NCBI GenBank assembly: GCA_903938955.1
Contig: CAJAFJ010000497.1
Span: forward strand, 1 to 8,573
DNA from: an uncultured beta proteobacterium
GTDB lineage: Bacteria > Pseudomonadota > Gammaproteobacteria > Burkholderiales > Burkholderiaceae
DNA: 8,573 bases
Direction: 5' to 3'
Below are positions 1 through 7,001 of the stretch, piece after piece (the first letter of the stretch is position 1; every line of letters begins with the position of its first letter). Both the position numbers and the translations under genes were made by a program. The notes under the pieces are model-generated. The model saw only the letters and a list, made by a program, of their open reading frames with translations, did no database searches and was not told where the DNA came from.

Positions 1-1326
1 ATCCTCGGCATCAAGGACATGGCCGGGGTCTGCAAACCGCGTGCGGCAGCAGAACTGGTGCGGGTGCTGAAACAGGAAGTCGGCCTGCCGATCCATTTCC
101 ACACCCACGACACCAGCGGCATCTCGGCCGCCTCAGTCTTGGCGGCGATTGACGCGGGCTGCGATGCGGTCGACGGCGCGCTGGATGCCATGAGCGGACT
201 CACGTCACAACCGAATCTGGGCTCGATTGCGGCGGCGCTCAGTGGCTCGGCCCGCGACCCTGGCCTGGACTTGGGCGCGATGCAAGCGCTGTCGCATTAC
301 TGGGAAGGGGTGCGCCGCGCCTATGTGCCATTTGAAGCTGACATGCGCTCCGGCACTTCGGACGTCTACAACCACGCCATGCCCGGTGGCCAGTACACCA
401 ACCTGCGCGAACAGGGCCGCGCCATGGGCCTGGCGCACCGCTGGCCGGAAGTCTCGAAAGCTTATGCCGACGTCAACATTCTGTTCGGCGACATCGTCAA
501 GGTCACACCGACCTCCAAGGTGGTCGGTGACATGGCGCTGTTCATGGTTGCCAACGACCTGAAACCGGCGGATGTCAGCAATCCGGCGCGCGAGATTGCC
601 TTCCCGGAATCGGTGGTGTCGCTGTTCAAGGGCGAACTCGGCTTTCCACCCGACGGGTTCCCGGAAGCGCTGGAGAGCAAGGTGCTGCGCGGTGAAGCGC
701 CGATGCAGGGCCGCGCTGGCGACCACCTGCCACCGGTTGATCTGGAAGCCAAGCGGCTGGAGGCGGAGCACGCGATTGGCCGCAAAGTGAGCGACACCGA
801 TCTGGCCTCGTACCTGATGTACCCGAAGGTGTTCAAGGACTACGCCGAGCACCGGCGCGAGTTCAGCGATGTTTCCTTGCTGCCGACCTCGCCATTCTTT
901 TACGGCTTGCTGGACCGCGAAGAGATTGCCATCGACATCGACAAGGGCAAGACGCTGGTGGTGCGCCAGACTGGGCGTTCCGACACGGTCGATGACGAGG
1001 GCAAGATCAAGGTCTTCTTTGAGTTGAACGGCCAGCCGCGCACGGTGCGGGTGCTCAAGGCCGGACTGGCGGGTACCGGCAAAACCAAGGCCAAGGCGGA
1101 AGAAGGTAACCCCAGCCATGTCGGCGCGCCGATGCCGGGCATGGTCGTCACCGTGGCGGTCAAGGTCGGGCAGAAGGTGGCCAAGGGCGACCCGCTGCTG
1201 TCGATGGAGGCGATGAAGATGGAGACCCAGCTCAGCGCTGAGCGCGATGCCACGGTCAAGGCAGTGCATGTGCGGCCGGGGGAGACGGTTAATGCCAAGG
1301 ACTTGTTGCTGGAATTACACAGCTAA
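1..1326 (+). CDS. pyc: Pyruvate carboxylase, C-terminal part (5' end outside window)
   Basis: Biotin-dependent anaplerotic enzyme of the cytoplasm that carboxylates pyruvate to oxaloacetate. The frame is open from base 1, so the gene is cut by the left edge; 441 residues are visible of the roughly 1150 usual for the family. Residues 1 to about 360 belong to the carboxyltransferase domain. They include IKDMAG, whose K5 sits where the carboxylated metal-site lysine lies, HFHTHD with metal ligands H34 and H36, and KVTPTSKVVGD with the proton-transferring T169. The 29- and 31-residue K-to-H spacings and the 164-residue K-to-T spacing match characterised enzymes. Residues about 372-441 are the biotinyl domain, with biotinyl K406 in EAMKMET, 35 residues before the C terminus. 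Oxaloacetate decarboxylase alpha or a separate PycB subunit is the alternative, since the N-terminal domains are not visible. It is convergent with the transporter gene and probably unrelated to the benzoate genes. Confidence 0.93.
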   Translation: MLGIKDMAGVCKPRAAAELVRVLKQEVGLPIHFHTHDTSGISAASVLAAIDAGCDAVDGALDAMSGLTSQPNLGSIAAALSGSARDPGLDLGAMQALSHYWEGVRRAYVPFEADMRSGTSDVYNHAMPGGQYTNLREQGRAMGLAHRWPEVSKAYADVNILFGDIVKVTPTSKVVGDMALFMVANDLKPADVSNPAREIAFPESVVSLFKGELGFPPDGFPEALESKVLRGEAPMQGRAGDHLPPVDLEAKRLEAEHAIGRKVSDTDLASYLMYPKVFKDYAEHRREFSDVSLLPTSPFFYGLLDREEIAIDIDKGKTLVVRQTGRSDTVDDEGKIKVFFELNGQPRTVRVLKAGLAGTGKTKAKAEEGNPSHVGAPMPGMVVTVAVKVGQKVAKGDPLLSMEAMKMETQLSAERDATVKAVHVRPGETVNAKDLLLELHS

Positions 1327-1352
1327 AAGCACCGTTGTTTCATCAAGCGTCA

Positions 1353-1368
1353 CCACCGTCTTCGGTGG
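1353..1368. other. Short GC-rich hairpin
   Basis: CCACCG (1353-1358), loop TCTT, CGGTGG (1363-1368) lies 27 bp after the pyruvate carboxylase stop codon. The 6-bp stem with a tetraloop has no following T-run. It may act together with the larger hairpin at 1375-1405 as the 3' end of the carboxylase transcript. Confidence 0.25.
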
Positions 1369-1374
1369 CGCCTT

Positions 1375-1405
1375 GCGCGGCATCGTCTGTCACGACATGC
1401 CGCGC
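1375..1405. terminator. Hairpin between convergent genes, possible terminator without U-tract
   Basis: GCGCGGCAT (1375-1383) is perfectly complementary to ATGCCGCGC (1397-1405). A further 3-bp inner stem (GTC 1385-1387 with GAC 1394-1396) leaves a 6-nt loop. It lies in the 155-bp gap between the convergent pyruvate carboxylase and benE genes. No T-run follows on either strand, so it is not a classical intrinsic terminator. It could act as an RNA 3'-end stabiliser or a Rho-assisted stop. Confidence 0.3.
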
Positions 1406-1481
1406 GTTGGTTGGGGATCACCGGTTTGATTTAAGCGGCTCCTCATCCACACTTGAGTGTGCGCATCGGCAGGCGCAAACG

Positions 1482-2765
1482 TCAAGGACGTGGTGCTTGA
1501 CCGTCCGGCGCTGGTTTTTCGCCCGCGGTGCGTGGTGCCTGTCCGGCAAAATCGCTCCGCTCAAGCAGCCACGAGACGCTGATGCCCGCCACCAGACCCC
1601 AGAAGGCCGCACCGATGTTGGCCAAGCTGAGGTCGGCCACCGTGACCAAAAAAGCGACCAACGCGCCGAGCGTGAACTTGTCCTTGAACGAGGCCGTGAA
1701 CGCCGCCTGCAGCACCCGCAGCATGGCCAGGCCCGCCAGCGCCATGATGAACGCCTTGGGCGCATGGAGCATCAGGCGTGTGAAGGCCGGTGACAACAAG
1801 CCGAATACCACCGCAACCACGCCCGTGGTGATGCCGGCGATGTAGTGCCGCGAGCGCTCGCCGGATGCCGTGATGATGGCGTTGGTGGGTCCGGTCAAGC
1901 AGGTGCTGACGCTGCCGACCACCGCACTCAGCAACGCGCCAGCACCACAGGCCACGGCGATGCTGTCCACCGGGGGTTCATGCCCGGCGGCCTTGAGCAC
2001 AGCGATGCCCTGGCCGTTTTGCACCACCAGCACGGTGATGGTCAGCGGCACGACCAGTTCGACCATCGCCGCCCATGACCATTGCGGCAGCTGCACCACC
2101 GGTTGCACCAGTTGCAGGCTGTCCAGCGTGCTGCCGTCAAAGCGGCCCAGCAGGACGCTGGCCGCGGCGCCGACCAGCAGGGCGCCGATCAGGGGCGGCA
2201 GCCGCCGTCCCAGCGCCGGACGCATGGTCAACAAGATGAAGACCAGCACCATCGGACCGGCAATGCCGATATCCTGCTGCAGTGACCGGACCAGGTCGAG
2301 CCCGAAACGCAGAAACACGCCGGCGACCATACCCATGACGATCGGCATCGGGGCGGCTTGCATCACCCGTTTGACCCAACCGGTAGTGCCCAGCACCAGC
2401 ATCAGCAGGCCGGTGGCGTAGAAGGCGCCAATGACTTGCGGAAAACTCAGGTGCGCCAGCGCCGGGCCGACCAGCACCGTGCCCGGTATGGTCCAGAAGA
2501 ACGCCAGGGGCTGGCGGTAAAGCCAGCACATCAGGATAGTGATGAGGCCGTTGATGAAAAAAACGCCGAAGATCCAGGACGCCAGTTCGGCTTCGCTCAG
2601 GCCGCCGCGCACGCCGACCGACAGGATGATGGCCACCGGGGCGGTGGCCGCGAACATGAAGCCAATGAAGCCGTTGGCGGCGTACAAGGGACTGAAGTCC
2701 GCCAACAGCTGACGCCAACCGGCGCGCGCCACCGCCGGTGGTTCGAGATGAGAAAACATGCCCAT
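1482..2765 (-). CDS. benE: BenE-family benzoate/H+ symporter
   Basis: Integral inner-membrane protein, predicted to import benzoate with protons (BenE family). The 427 residues are almost entirely hydrophobic segments separated by short loops, consistent with about 12 membrane spans. The family signature is visible as NGQGIAVLKAAGHEPP (residues 250-265), followed by a polar re-entrant-like segment GSVSTCLTGPTNAIITASGE (284-303) and a C-terminal span pair (364-400). The last 25 residues form a polar, proline-rich tail. It is somewhat longer than the roughly 390-400 residues usual for BenE and is a divergent member. The start is uncertain: TTG at 2777, ATG at 2765 and ATG at 2759 are in frame, and none has a clear Shine-Dalgarno sequence. 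ATG 2765 is used here, 27 bp after the regulator stop codon, so translation may be coupled to that gene. Its position behind the regulator and near benA supports benzoate as substrate. Confidence 0.85.
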   Translation of the reverse strand: MGMFSHLEPPAVARAGWRQLLADFSPLYAANGFIGFMFAATAPVAIILSVGVRGGLSEAELASWIFGVFFINGLITILMCWLYRQPLAFFWTIPGTVLVGPALAHLSFPQVIGAFYATGLLMLVLGTTGWVKRVMQAAPMPIVMGMVAGVFLRFGLDLVRSLQQDIGIAGPMVLVFILLTMRPALGRRLPPLIGALLVGAAASVLLGRFDGSTLDSLQLVQPVVQLPQWSWAAMVELVVPLTITVLVVQNGQGIAVLKAAGHEPPVDSIAVACGAGALLSAVVGSVSTCLTGPTNAIITASGERSRHYIAGITTGVVAVVFGLLSPAFTRLMLHAPKAFIMALAGLAMLRVLQAAFTASFKDKFTLGALVAFLVTVADLSLANIGAAFWGLVAGISVSWLLERSDFAGQAPRTAGEKPAPDGQAPRP

Positions 2766-2792
2766 ACTGAATGCCAAGTTGTTAGCCGGGGC

Positions 2793-4667
2793 TTAGTCGC
2801 TGTCCTGAATGATGCCGCGGCTTTTGAGCCGATACAGCATCTGCGGCCGGGTGATGCCCAGCGACCTCGCTGCCGCCGAGACGTTGCCGCGGGCCGCGTC
2901 GATGGCCCGTCTGAGCAGCATGGTCTCGATCTCGTCGAGCGACACGTTGTCGGACGACGGATCGTTGCCACCGATCAGCAAATCGTTCACGCGCCGCGTC
3001 ACCCGATCGACCTCGTCTTGTTGGGCCGGCACGACGATCAAGGACTCCGGGTTGACCGACACCAGTTTGCCTTCGCTGTTGATGGCGTAGCGCTGATCGC
3101 TGAACTGTTCGCCACAGGAAAATAGTTGCGGCGCATCAATCGCATCCCCATCGCTGGCGAGAATCACGCCGCGTTCAATGATGTTTTCCAGTTCACGGAT
3201 GTTGCCGGGCCAATCGTAGGACAGCATGGCATCGACGGCGCGCTGCGTGAAACCGGTCAAGTGACGTTCATGGCGCTGATTGAAGCGTGCCAGAAAATGG
3301 GCCATCAACAGCGGAATGTCTTCGCGCCGCTCGCGCAAGGGCAAGATGCGAATCGGAAAGACGTTGAGGCGAAAAAACAAATCTTCGCGGAAGTTGCCGG
3401 CCTTGACCTCCTCGCGCAGATCCACGTTGGTTGCCGCAATGACGCGCACATTGATCTTGCGCGTTGACGAATCCCCCACGCGCTCGACTTCCCCTTCTTG
3501 CAGCACCCGCAGTAGCTTGCTCTGCGCGCCGAAGCTCAGGGTGCCGATTTCATCGAGAAACAGCGTGCCGCCGTCGGCGCGCTCAAAACGACCCGGCCGG
3601 CTGTGGCTGGCGCCGGTGAAGGCGCCGCGTTCAACGCCGAACAACTCGGATTCGATCAGGTTTTCAGGAATCGCCGCGCAATTCAAGGCCACGAAGGGCT
3701 TGGCGTGGCGCGAACTCCAGCGGTGCAGCATGCGGGCAAACACCTCTTTGCCCACGCCACTCTCGCCCAGGAACAGCACGGTGGCCTGCGTTGGCGCCAC
3801 CTTCTTGAGCAGGTGCAGCACCGCGTTGAAGCCCGGTGAAATACCCACCGGATTGTCCAGATCGCCGGTGCCGGCGGTCGGTCGTGCGGTCGCGCTGGGC
3901 TGACGTGCGAATGTCGCCGGATGGCTGGGCAGGGTCGCTGGCACCATGAAGCGCAGATCTTTTTTGGCCTCGTCGTCCCAGTCATCGACCAACTTGCCGA
4001 CAATGCGACACGAAACATGACCCATCGACTGGCAGTCGACTTCACGGTACAGCACCGGCCGCCCCATGAATTCAGTCGAATAGCCCGAGGCATAGCCGGT
4101 CTGCATCCAGCATGCCGGTTCGGTGTCAACCACAAAGTGCCGCATGTGCTCCTCATCTTCGACGGAACTGGTCCAGAGGAATTCACCATAGTGGATGCCG
4201 CGTTCCACGTCGATGTCGAGCCGGACCACTTCAGAGCGACCGATGCCCTCAAGGCAATGCATTTGGGGACCGACCACGAACATGTCGTTGAGCGAGGCTT
4301 TGTTCCGGACTTTGCGGGCCAGTTGCGCGTCGCAGACACCCGCGCTATAGCCCATGCGCGTCATGAAGCCGCGTGCCGCGTCGGTGCCGACGTGCGCGAT
4401 CAATTCCTTGCGCAGTGCGCCCAGTGCCTTGGCGTGGACCAGCAGCATGCGCTGGTCATCCAGCCAGATCCGGCCATCACTGGTGGAGAAGTGCAAACGC
4501 CCCATCAGGTCGACGATATTGGGAAAGCGCACCTTGTCGATGTCGGCGTTGGTCGATTTGAAAACCACCTGGTTTCCACGCGGCAGTGGGGGGCTCGGCG
4601 TGATGTTGGGGGCGATACGCAATTCTGGCGAACGCGTGCTTTTTCCGGGTGTTGTCTTTGAGTTCAT
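2793..4667 (-). CDS. XylR/DmpR-type sigma-54-dependent aromatic-responsive activator
   Basis: Cytoplasmic enhancer-binding protein that senses an aromatic effector and opens sigma-54 promoters by ATP hydrolysis. The 624 residues (XylR and DmpR are about 565) have a roughly 45-residue extra N-terminal extension. Residues about 46-165 are the XylR_N sensor and about 165-225 the V4R domain. Zinc ligands C186, E209, C212 and C220 have the same spacing as in MopR, and H137 and W165 fall at the MopR phenol-pocket positions. The AAA+ domain follows: Walker A GESGVGKE 301-308, sigma-54 loop GAFTGA 348-353, Walker B GGTLFLDE 366-373. The Fis-type helix-turn-helix is at about 591-616. ATG 4667 is chosen because it matches the family start region and overlaps (ATGA) the stop of a leader ORF with a good ribosome binding site. 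The in-frame upstream extension to 4757 would lack both features. It lies upstream of benE and divergent from the amidohydrolase. Family assignment is certain; effector and targets are inferred. Confidence 0.92.
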   Translation of the reverse strand: MNSKTTPGKSTRSPELRIAPNITPSPPLPRGNQVVFKSTNADIDKVRFPNIVDLMGRLHFSTSDGRIWLDDQRMLLVHAKALGALRKELIAHVGTDAARGFMTRMGYSAGVCDAQLARKVRNKASLNDMFVVGPQMHCLEGIGRSEVVRLDIDVERGIHYGEFLWTSSVEDEEHMRHFVVDTEPACWMQTGYASGYSTEFMGRPVLYREVDCQSMGHVSCRIVGKLVDDWDDEAKKDLRFMVPATLPSHPATFARQPSATARPTAGTGDLDNPVGISPGFNAVLHLLKKVAPTQATVLFLGESGVGKEVFARMLHRWSSRHAKPFVALNCAAIPENLIESELFGVERGAFTGASHSRPGRFERADGGTLFLDEIGTLSFGAQSKLLRVLQEGEVERVGDSSTRKINVRVIAATNVDLREEVKAGNFREDLFFRLNVFPIRILPLRERREDIPLLMAHFLARFNQRHERHLTGFTQRAVDAMLSYDWPGNIRELENIIERGVILASDGDAIDAPQLFSCGEQFSDQRYAINSEGKLVSVNPESLIVVPAQQDEVDRVTRRVNDLLIGGNDPSSDNVSLDEIETMLLRRAIDAARGNVSAAARSLGITRPQMLYRLKSRGIIQDSD

Positions 4668-4705
4668 TGCAGGCACTCGACACCGATGATGTGTTTGATT
4701 TTCAT
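4664..4705 (-). CDS. 13-codon leader ORF coupled to the regulator
   Basis: On the minus strand ATG at 4705 opens a short frame encoding [13 protein letters not shown], ending in TGA at 4666-4664. This stop overlaps the regulator ATG (4667-4665) in a classic ATGA arrangement. GGAG at 4714-4711 stands 5 nt before its ATG, a good Shine-Dalgarno sequence, whereas the regulator ATG itself lacks one. It may be a translational-coupling device that lets ribosomes reach the regulator start. No homology is claimed, and a chance frame cannot be excluded. Confidence 0.45.
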   Translation of the reverse strand: MKIKHIIGVECLQ

Positions 4706-4751
4706 GAGGTCTCCATCGCAAGTATGCGCTTTGTATTTTTGTAGTGAACGA

Positions 4752-4766
4752 GCACAAGCTATGCCA
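4752..4766 (-). promoter_or_regulatory. Candidate divergent -24/-12 sigma-54 promoter for the regulator
   Basis: On the minus strand TGGCATAGCTTGTGC has GG and GC dinucleotides at exactly the -24/-12 spacing seen in the two strong promoters of this window. The -12 half (GTGC) is weaker than consensus TTGC. A start near 4741 would leave about 36 nt before the leader ORF ATG at 4705. The inverted repeat at 4855-4870 would then act as a shared upstream activating site. A sigma-70 reading (TTGTGC with a TACAAA -10) of the same stretch is possible. Confidence 0.4.
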
Positions 4767-4854
4767 ACTGCGCTGCTTTGCCGGGTATGAAGGGTCCTAC
4801 CTTGAGCGATACCCCGTGGCCTTGATTGCGGCGTTTCTGTGAGCGATGAACGAT

Positions 4855-4870
4855 TGAATCAAAAGATTCA
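4855..4870. promoter_or_regulatory. Putative upstream activating site (inverted repeat), copy 1
   Basis: TGAATC-AAAA-GATTCA is a perfect 16-bp inverted repeat lying about 177 bp upstream of the -24 element. It is followed by a 7-bp direct repeat CATTTGA at 4904-4910 and 4913-4919. Position and symmetry fit an enhancer site for XylR/DmpR-type dimers, which usually bind 100-200 bp upstream. The repeat is unchanged in copy 2. The sequence does not closely match the published XylR consensus, so the protein link is inferred from the adjacent regulator gene. Confidence 0.6.
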
Positions 4871-4940
4871 TATTGCAGTGCAGCACGTCTGGAAACTGTA
4901 AATCATTTGATGCATTTGACTCCTGATTGCATCCCGGTAG

Positions 4941-4982
4941 AAACCCTAGGGTGGTCGCTATTTTTCTAGGGTAATCCCTAGG
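4941..4982. promoter_or_regulatory. Paired CCCTAGG motifs, possible operator, copy 1
   Basis: AAACCCTAGG (4941-4950) recurs as AATCCCTAGG (4973-4982), 32 bp later on the same DNA face. CTAGGG-TAAT-CCCTAG (4966-4981) also forms a perfect inverted repeat. The pair lies between the upstream activating sites and the -24 element, where DNA-bending proteins or a second regulator often act. The motif pair is retained in copy 2 although the flanking sequence has diverged. The binding protein is unknown. Confidence 0.45.
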
Positions 4983-5046
4983 ATTTCATGTTCAATTTAG
5001 TCGCACCCTAAAGGAATGTCGTTTCAGACTAGCAGCGTAGAACAAC

Positions 5047-5061
5047 TGGCATGTCGTTTGC
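5047..5061 (+). promoter_or_regulatory. Sigma-54 (-24/-12) promoter of the amidohydrolase gene
   Basis: TGGCATGTCGTTTGC matches the sigma-54 consensus (TGGCAC, N5, TTGC) with correct GG-to-GC spacing. The same 15 bases occur before benA. Transcription should start near 5073, leaving a leader of roughly 95 nt before the amidohydrolase start. A sigma-54 activator is encoded divergently next door. Confidence 0.85.
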
Positions 5062-5168
5062 GGTATTAATAAGCCGAAAGTGTCGGTGCGTGATCAGCAG
5101 CATGGCTTAGCGCATGTTGTTGAGGTCGACTGATCGAATTCGGGATTTAACATTAACAAGGAGACATG

Positions 5169-6500
5169 ATGACTTTAGTTCTGAACTCTGTGCGTACGGT
5201 ACTGGGCCTGGCAGGCTTGCTGGTTGCCGCGCATGCGATCGGGCAGGCCCCCGGCATTGCCGATCGTTACAGCAAAGATATCGATGTGCAGATTGCACGT
5301 TACTACCCGGGCGTCGAGGCGCTTTACCGGGATCTGCATGCCAACCCGGAACTGGCTTTTGCCGAGGTCAGGACGGCAAAGAAGCTCGCTGATGCGCTAC
5401 GTGGCCTGGGCTTTGAAGTCACCGAGGGCGTTGGCAAAACGGGCGTGGTCGGCCTCCTGCGCAACGGTCAGGGACCGACCATCATGGTTCGCACCGAACT
5501 CGATGCGCTGCCGATGGAGGAGAAGACGGGCTTGCCCTACGCCAGCAACGTCAAAACCACCTATGCGGGCAAGGAAACATTCGTGGCGCATAGCTGCGGT
5601 CACGACCTGCACATGGCCGCTTGGGTCGGTACCGCGAAGACCCTGGTCGACCTGCGTGGACAGTGGAAGGGCACACTGATGTTCGTGGCCCAGCCCGCCG
5701 AGGAAGTGTTGGGCGGCGCGAAGGCCATGCTCGACGACGGCCTGTTCAAGCGTTTTGGCAAGCCGGACTTCGCCTTCGCGCTGCACACCTGGCCGATGGC
5801 TTATGGCGAGATCGGCTTCAACGTCGGCGCCGTCACGTCCAACTCTGACGGTTTTGAAGCGGTGTTCCATGGCCGCGGTGCCCATGGCTCGGCACCCGAC
5901 AAGTCCATCGACCCGGTGCTGATGGCATCGCGCTTCGTGGTGGATGTGCAAGGCGTGATCAGCCGTGAGAAGGACCCTTTTCAGTTCGGTGTCTTCAGCG
6001 TCGGCGCCATTCAGGGCGGCACCAGCGGCAACATCATTCCGGACAATGTGGCGTTGCGCGGCACTATCCGTAGCTATGACCAGAGCGTGCGCACCAAGAT
6101 GCACGAGGGCATCCGGCGCACGGCCAAGGCTGCAGCGGCAACGTCCGGCGCACCCGAACCCGAGGTCAAGATTCTGGCGGGTGGTAACGCGGTGATCAAC
6201 AATGCTGCGCTGGTCGAACGCACGGAGGCGACGCTGAAGGCCGCGCTCGGCGCCAAGGTCAAACGCATGCCGCCCATCACCCCCAGTGAGGACTTCTCCG
6301 AGTACGCCGATGCGGGCGTCCCGGCGATGTTCTTCCTCGTCGGCGTGTATGACCCGAAGGATGTCGATGCGTCGCGCCAACCGGGCGGCAAGCCCTTGCC
6401 GGGGAATCACTCGCCGTTCTTCGCGCCGGTGCCCGAGCCAACCATCAAGACCTCGATCAAGGCGATGAGTTTGGCGGTGCTGACGGCGCTGCAGCGCTGA
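5169..6500 (+). CDS. Exported M20-family amidohydrolase (hippurate/N-acyl-amino-acid hydrolase type)
   Basis: Zinc-type hydrolase expected to cleave the amide bond of an N-acyl amino acid such as hippurate (benzoylglycine), releasing the acid. The exact substrate is not shown by sequence. Residues 1-23 look like a signal peptide: R9, a hydrophobic core VLGLAGLLVA, and AHA or GQA cleavage sites, so it probably acts in the periplasm. Family motifs in order are ELDALP (110-115), HSCGHDLH with metal-ligand candidates C143 and H145, AQPAEE with E178 and E179, HTWP with H206, GRGAHGSAPD in the lid domain (H239), PSEDF (372-376) and GNHSPFF with H414. Length of 443 residues is normal for exported members. 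AAGGAG at 5158-5163 lies 5 nt before ATG 5169 but only 2 nt before the adjacent ATG 5166, so 5169 is preferred. It has its own copy of the sigma-54 module also found before benA, suggesting supply of benzoate. A general aminoacylase, IAA-conjugate hydrolase or peptidase is possible. Confidence 0.88.
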   Translation: MTLVLNSVRTVLGLAGLLVAAHAIGQAPGIADRYSKDIDVQIARYYPGVEALYRDLHANPELAFAEVRTAKKLADALRGLGFEVTEGVGKTGVVGLLRNGQGPTIMVRTELDALPMEEKTGLPYASNVKTTYAGKETFVAHSCGHDLHMAAWVGTAKTLVDLRGQWKGTLMFVAQPAEEVLGGAKAMLDDGLFKRFGKPDFAFALHTWPMAYGEIGFNVGAVTSNSDGFEAVFHGRGAHGSAPDKSIDPVLMASRFVVDVQGVISREKDPFQFGVFSVGAIQGGTSGNIIPDNVALRGTIRSYDQSVRTKMHEGIRRTAKAAAATSGAPEPEVKILAGGNAVINNAALVERTEATLKAALGAKVKRMPPITPSEDFSEYADAGVPAMFFLVGVYDPKDVDASRQPGGKPLPGNHSPFFAPVPEPTIKTSIKAMSLAVLTALQR

Positions 6501-6891
6501 ACACCCGAAGGCAAATAGAGTGCACCGGTGATCTTCTTGTGCTGGCGGCGATGGCGCTGGCACACTCAGGTGTGGTTCAAAAACCGCCGTTTTCGGGTCA
6601 GACTGGCGTGACAAATCTCTCCTAAAAATCCGGGGATTTTCGTGTTGTCTGGGCGTTGACGGGGACTGGCTTGCCCCGTTGTAGACAACGTATATGGCCG
6701 ATGCTGATTTCCTTGGCAACATCCCTCTTCGCATCCATCGCCTGGCACCGGGTAGCGGCACCTTGGGCCACACGGATGGCGACACCCACAACGTCGCGCA
6801 AGAACTCCACCGTACCCCGGTCGGCGCTGCGACAAATCCACTGGTTCTTTTTTGATAGACAAACTGACATGGTCTGGATGGCCCGGTCGAT
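6501..6891. other. Intergenic stretch without a convincing gene
   Basis: This stretch between the amidohydrolase stop and copy 2 of the regulatory module holds small hairpins: CACAC-TCAG-GTGTG at 6561-6574, AAAAC-CGCC-GTTTT at 6580-6593 and AAAATCC-GG-GGATTTT at 6625-6640. Any of them could help end the amidohydrolase transcript, but none has a proper trailing T-run. On the minus strand a frame of about 82 codons runs from ATG 6870 to TAG 6622 with fairly coding-like codon choice in its middle (VEFLRDVVGVAIRVAQG). No domain is recognised and no ribosome binding site is evident. It may be the remnant of a decayed gene or mobile element. Confidence 0.5.
6622..6870 (-). CDS. Doubtful small hypothetical ORF or gene remnant
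   Basis: An 82-codon frame on the minus strand begins with ATG at 6870 and contains VEFLRDVVGVAIRVAQG and AMDAKRDVAKEISIGH. Its codon use in the middle resembles that of a coding sequence, but both ends are rich in unusual codons and low-complexity residues. Other frames across the same bases are also open, and no Shine-Dalgarno sequence or known domain was found. It could be a degenerate fragment of a gene lost between the amidohydrolase and benA, or chance. Confidence 0.18.
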   Translation of the reverse strand: MSVCLSKKNQWICRSADRGTVEFLRDVVGVAIRVAQGAATRCQAMDAKRDVAKEISIGHIRCLQRGKPVPVNAQTTRKSPDF

Positions 6892-6915
6892 GCGTTTCTG
6901 TGCGCGATGAACGAT

Positions 6916-6931
6916 TGAATCAAAAGATTCA
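6916..6931. promoter_or_regulatory. Putative upstream activating site (inverted repeat), copy 2
   Basis: TGAATC-AAAA-GATTCA, identical to the element at 4855-4870, stands about 179 bp upstream of the benA -24 element. The almost constant distance in both copies fits an enhancer acting by DNA looping on a sigma-54 promoter. Confidence 0.6.
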
Positions 6932-7001
6932 TATTGCAGTGCAGCACGGCTGGAAACTGTCAATCATTTGATGCATTTGACCCTCGATTGCACCCCGGTA
7001 G

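Larger units (their letters stand above)
4831..5110 (+). repeat. Regulatory module, copy 1 (before the amidohydrolase)
   Basis: This direct repeat matches 6892-7179. The first roughly 117 bp are almost identical, with about 7 mismatches. The middle 100 bp have drifted to roughly 60-65% identity. The promoter core and a 24-bp early leader block are again near-identical. Such a pattern fits an old duplication in which selected elements have been retained. It contains the activator-type inverted repeat, the ACCCTWGG motifs and a sigma-54 promoter. Confidence 0.88.

Noticed and set aside
205..1269. Long open frame (354 codons) antisense to pyruvate carboxylase
   Set aside because: It is a shadow of the high-GC coding strand: histidine-, arginine- and leucine-rich with no domain, while the plus strand has clear catalytic motifs.
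4668..4757. Upstream extension of the regulator to a 654-residue protein
   Set aside because: The added 30 residues do not resemble the family. They overlap the leader ORF and its ribosome binding site, and would begin upstream of the candidate promoter's expected transcript start.
6501..6891. Insertion sequence between the amidohydrolase and benA
   Set aside because: No matching terminal inverted repeats, target-site duplication or transposase motif could be seen; kept only as a possible decayed remnant.
5397..6947. Long open frame (516 codons) antisense to the amidohydrolase
   Set aside because: Low-complexity shadow rich in His, Arg and Ala. It overlaps a gene with complete M20 motifs and a ribosome binding site, and crosses the second regulatory module.
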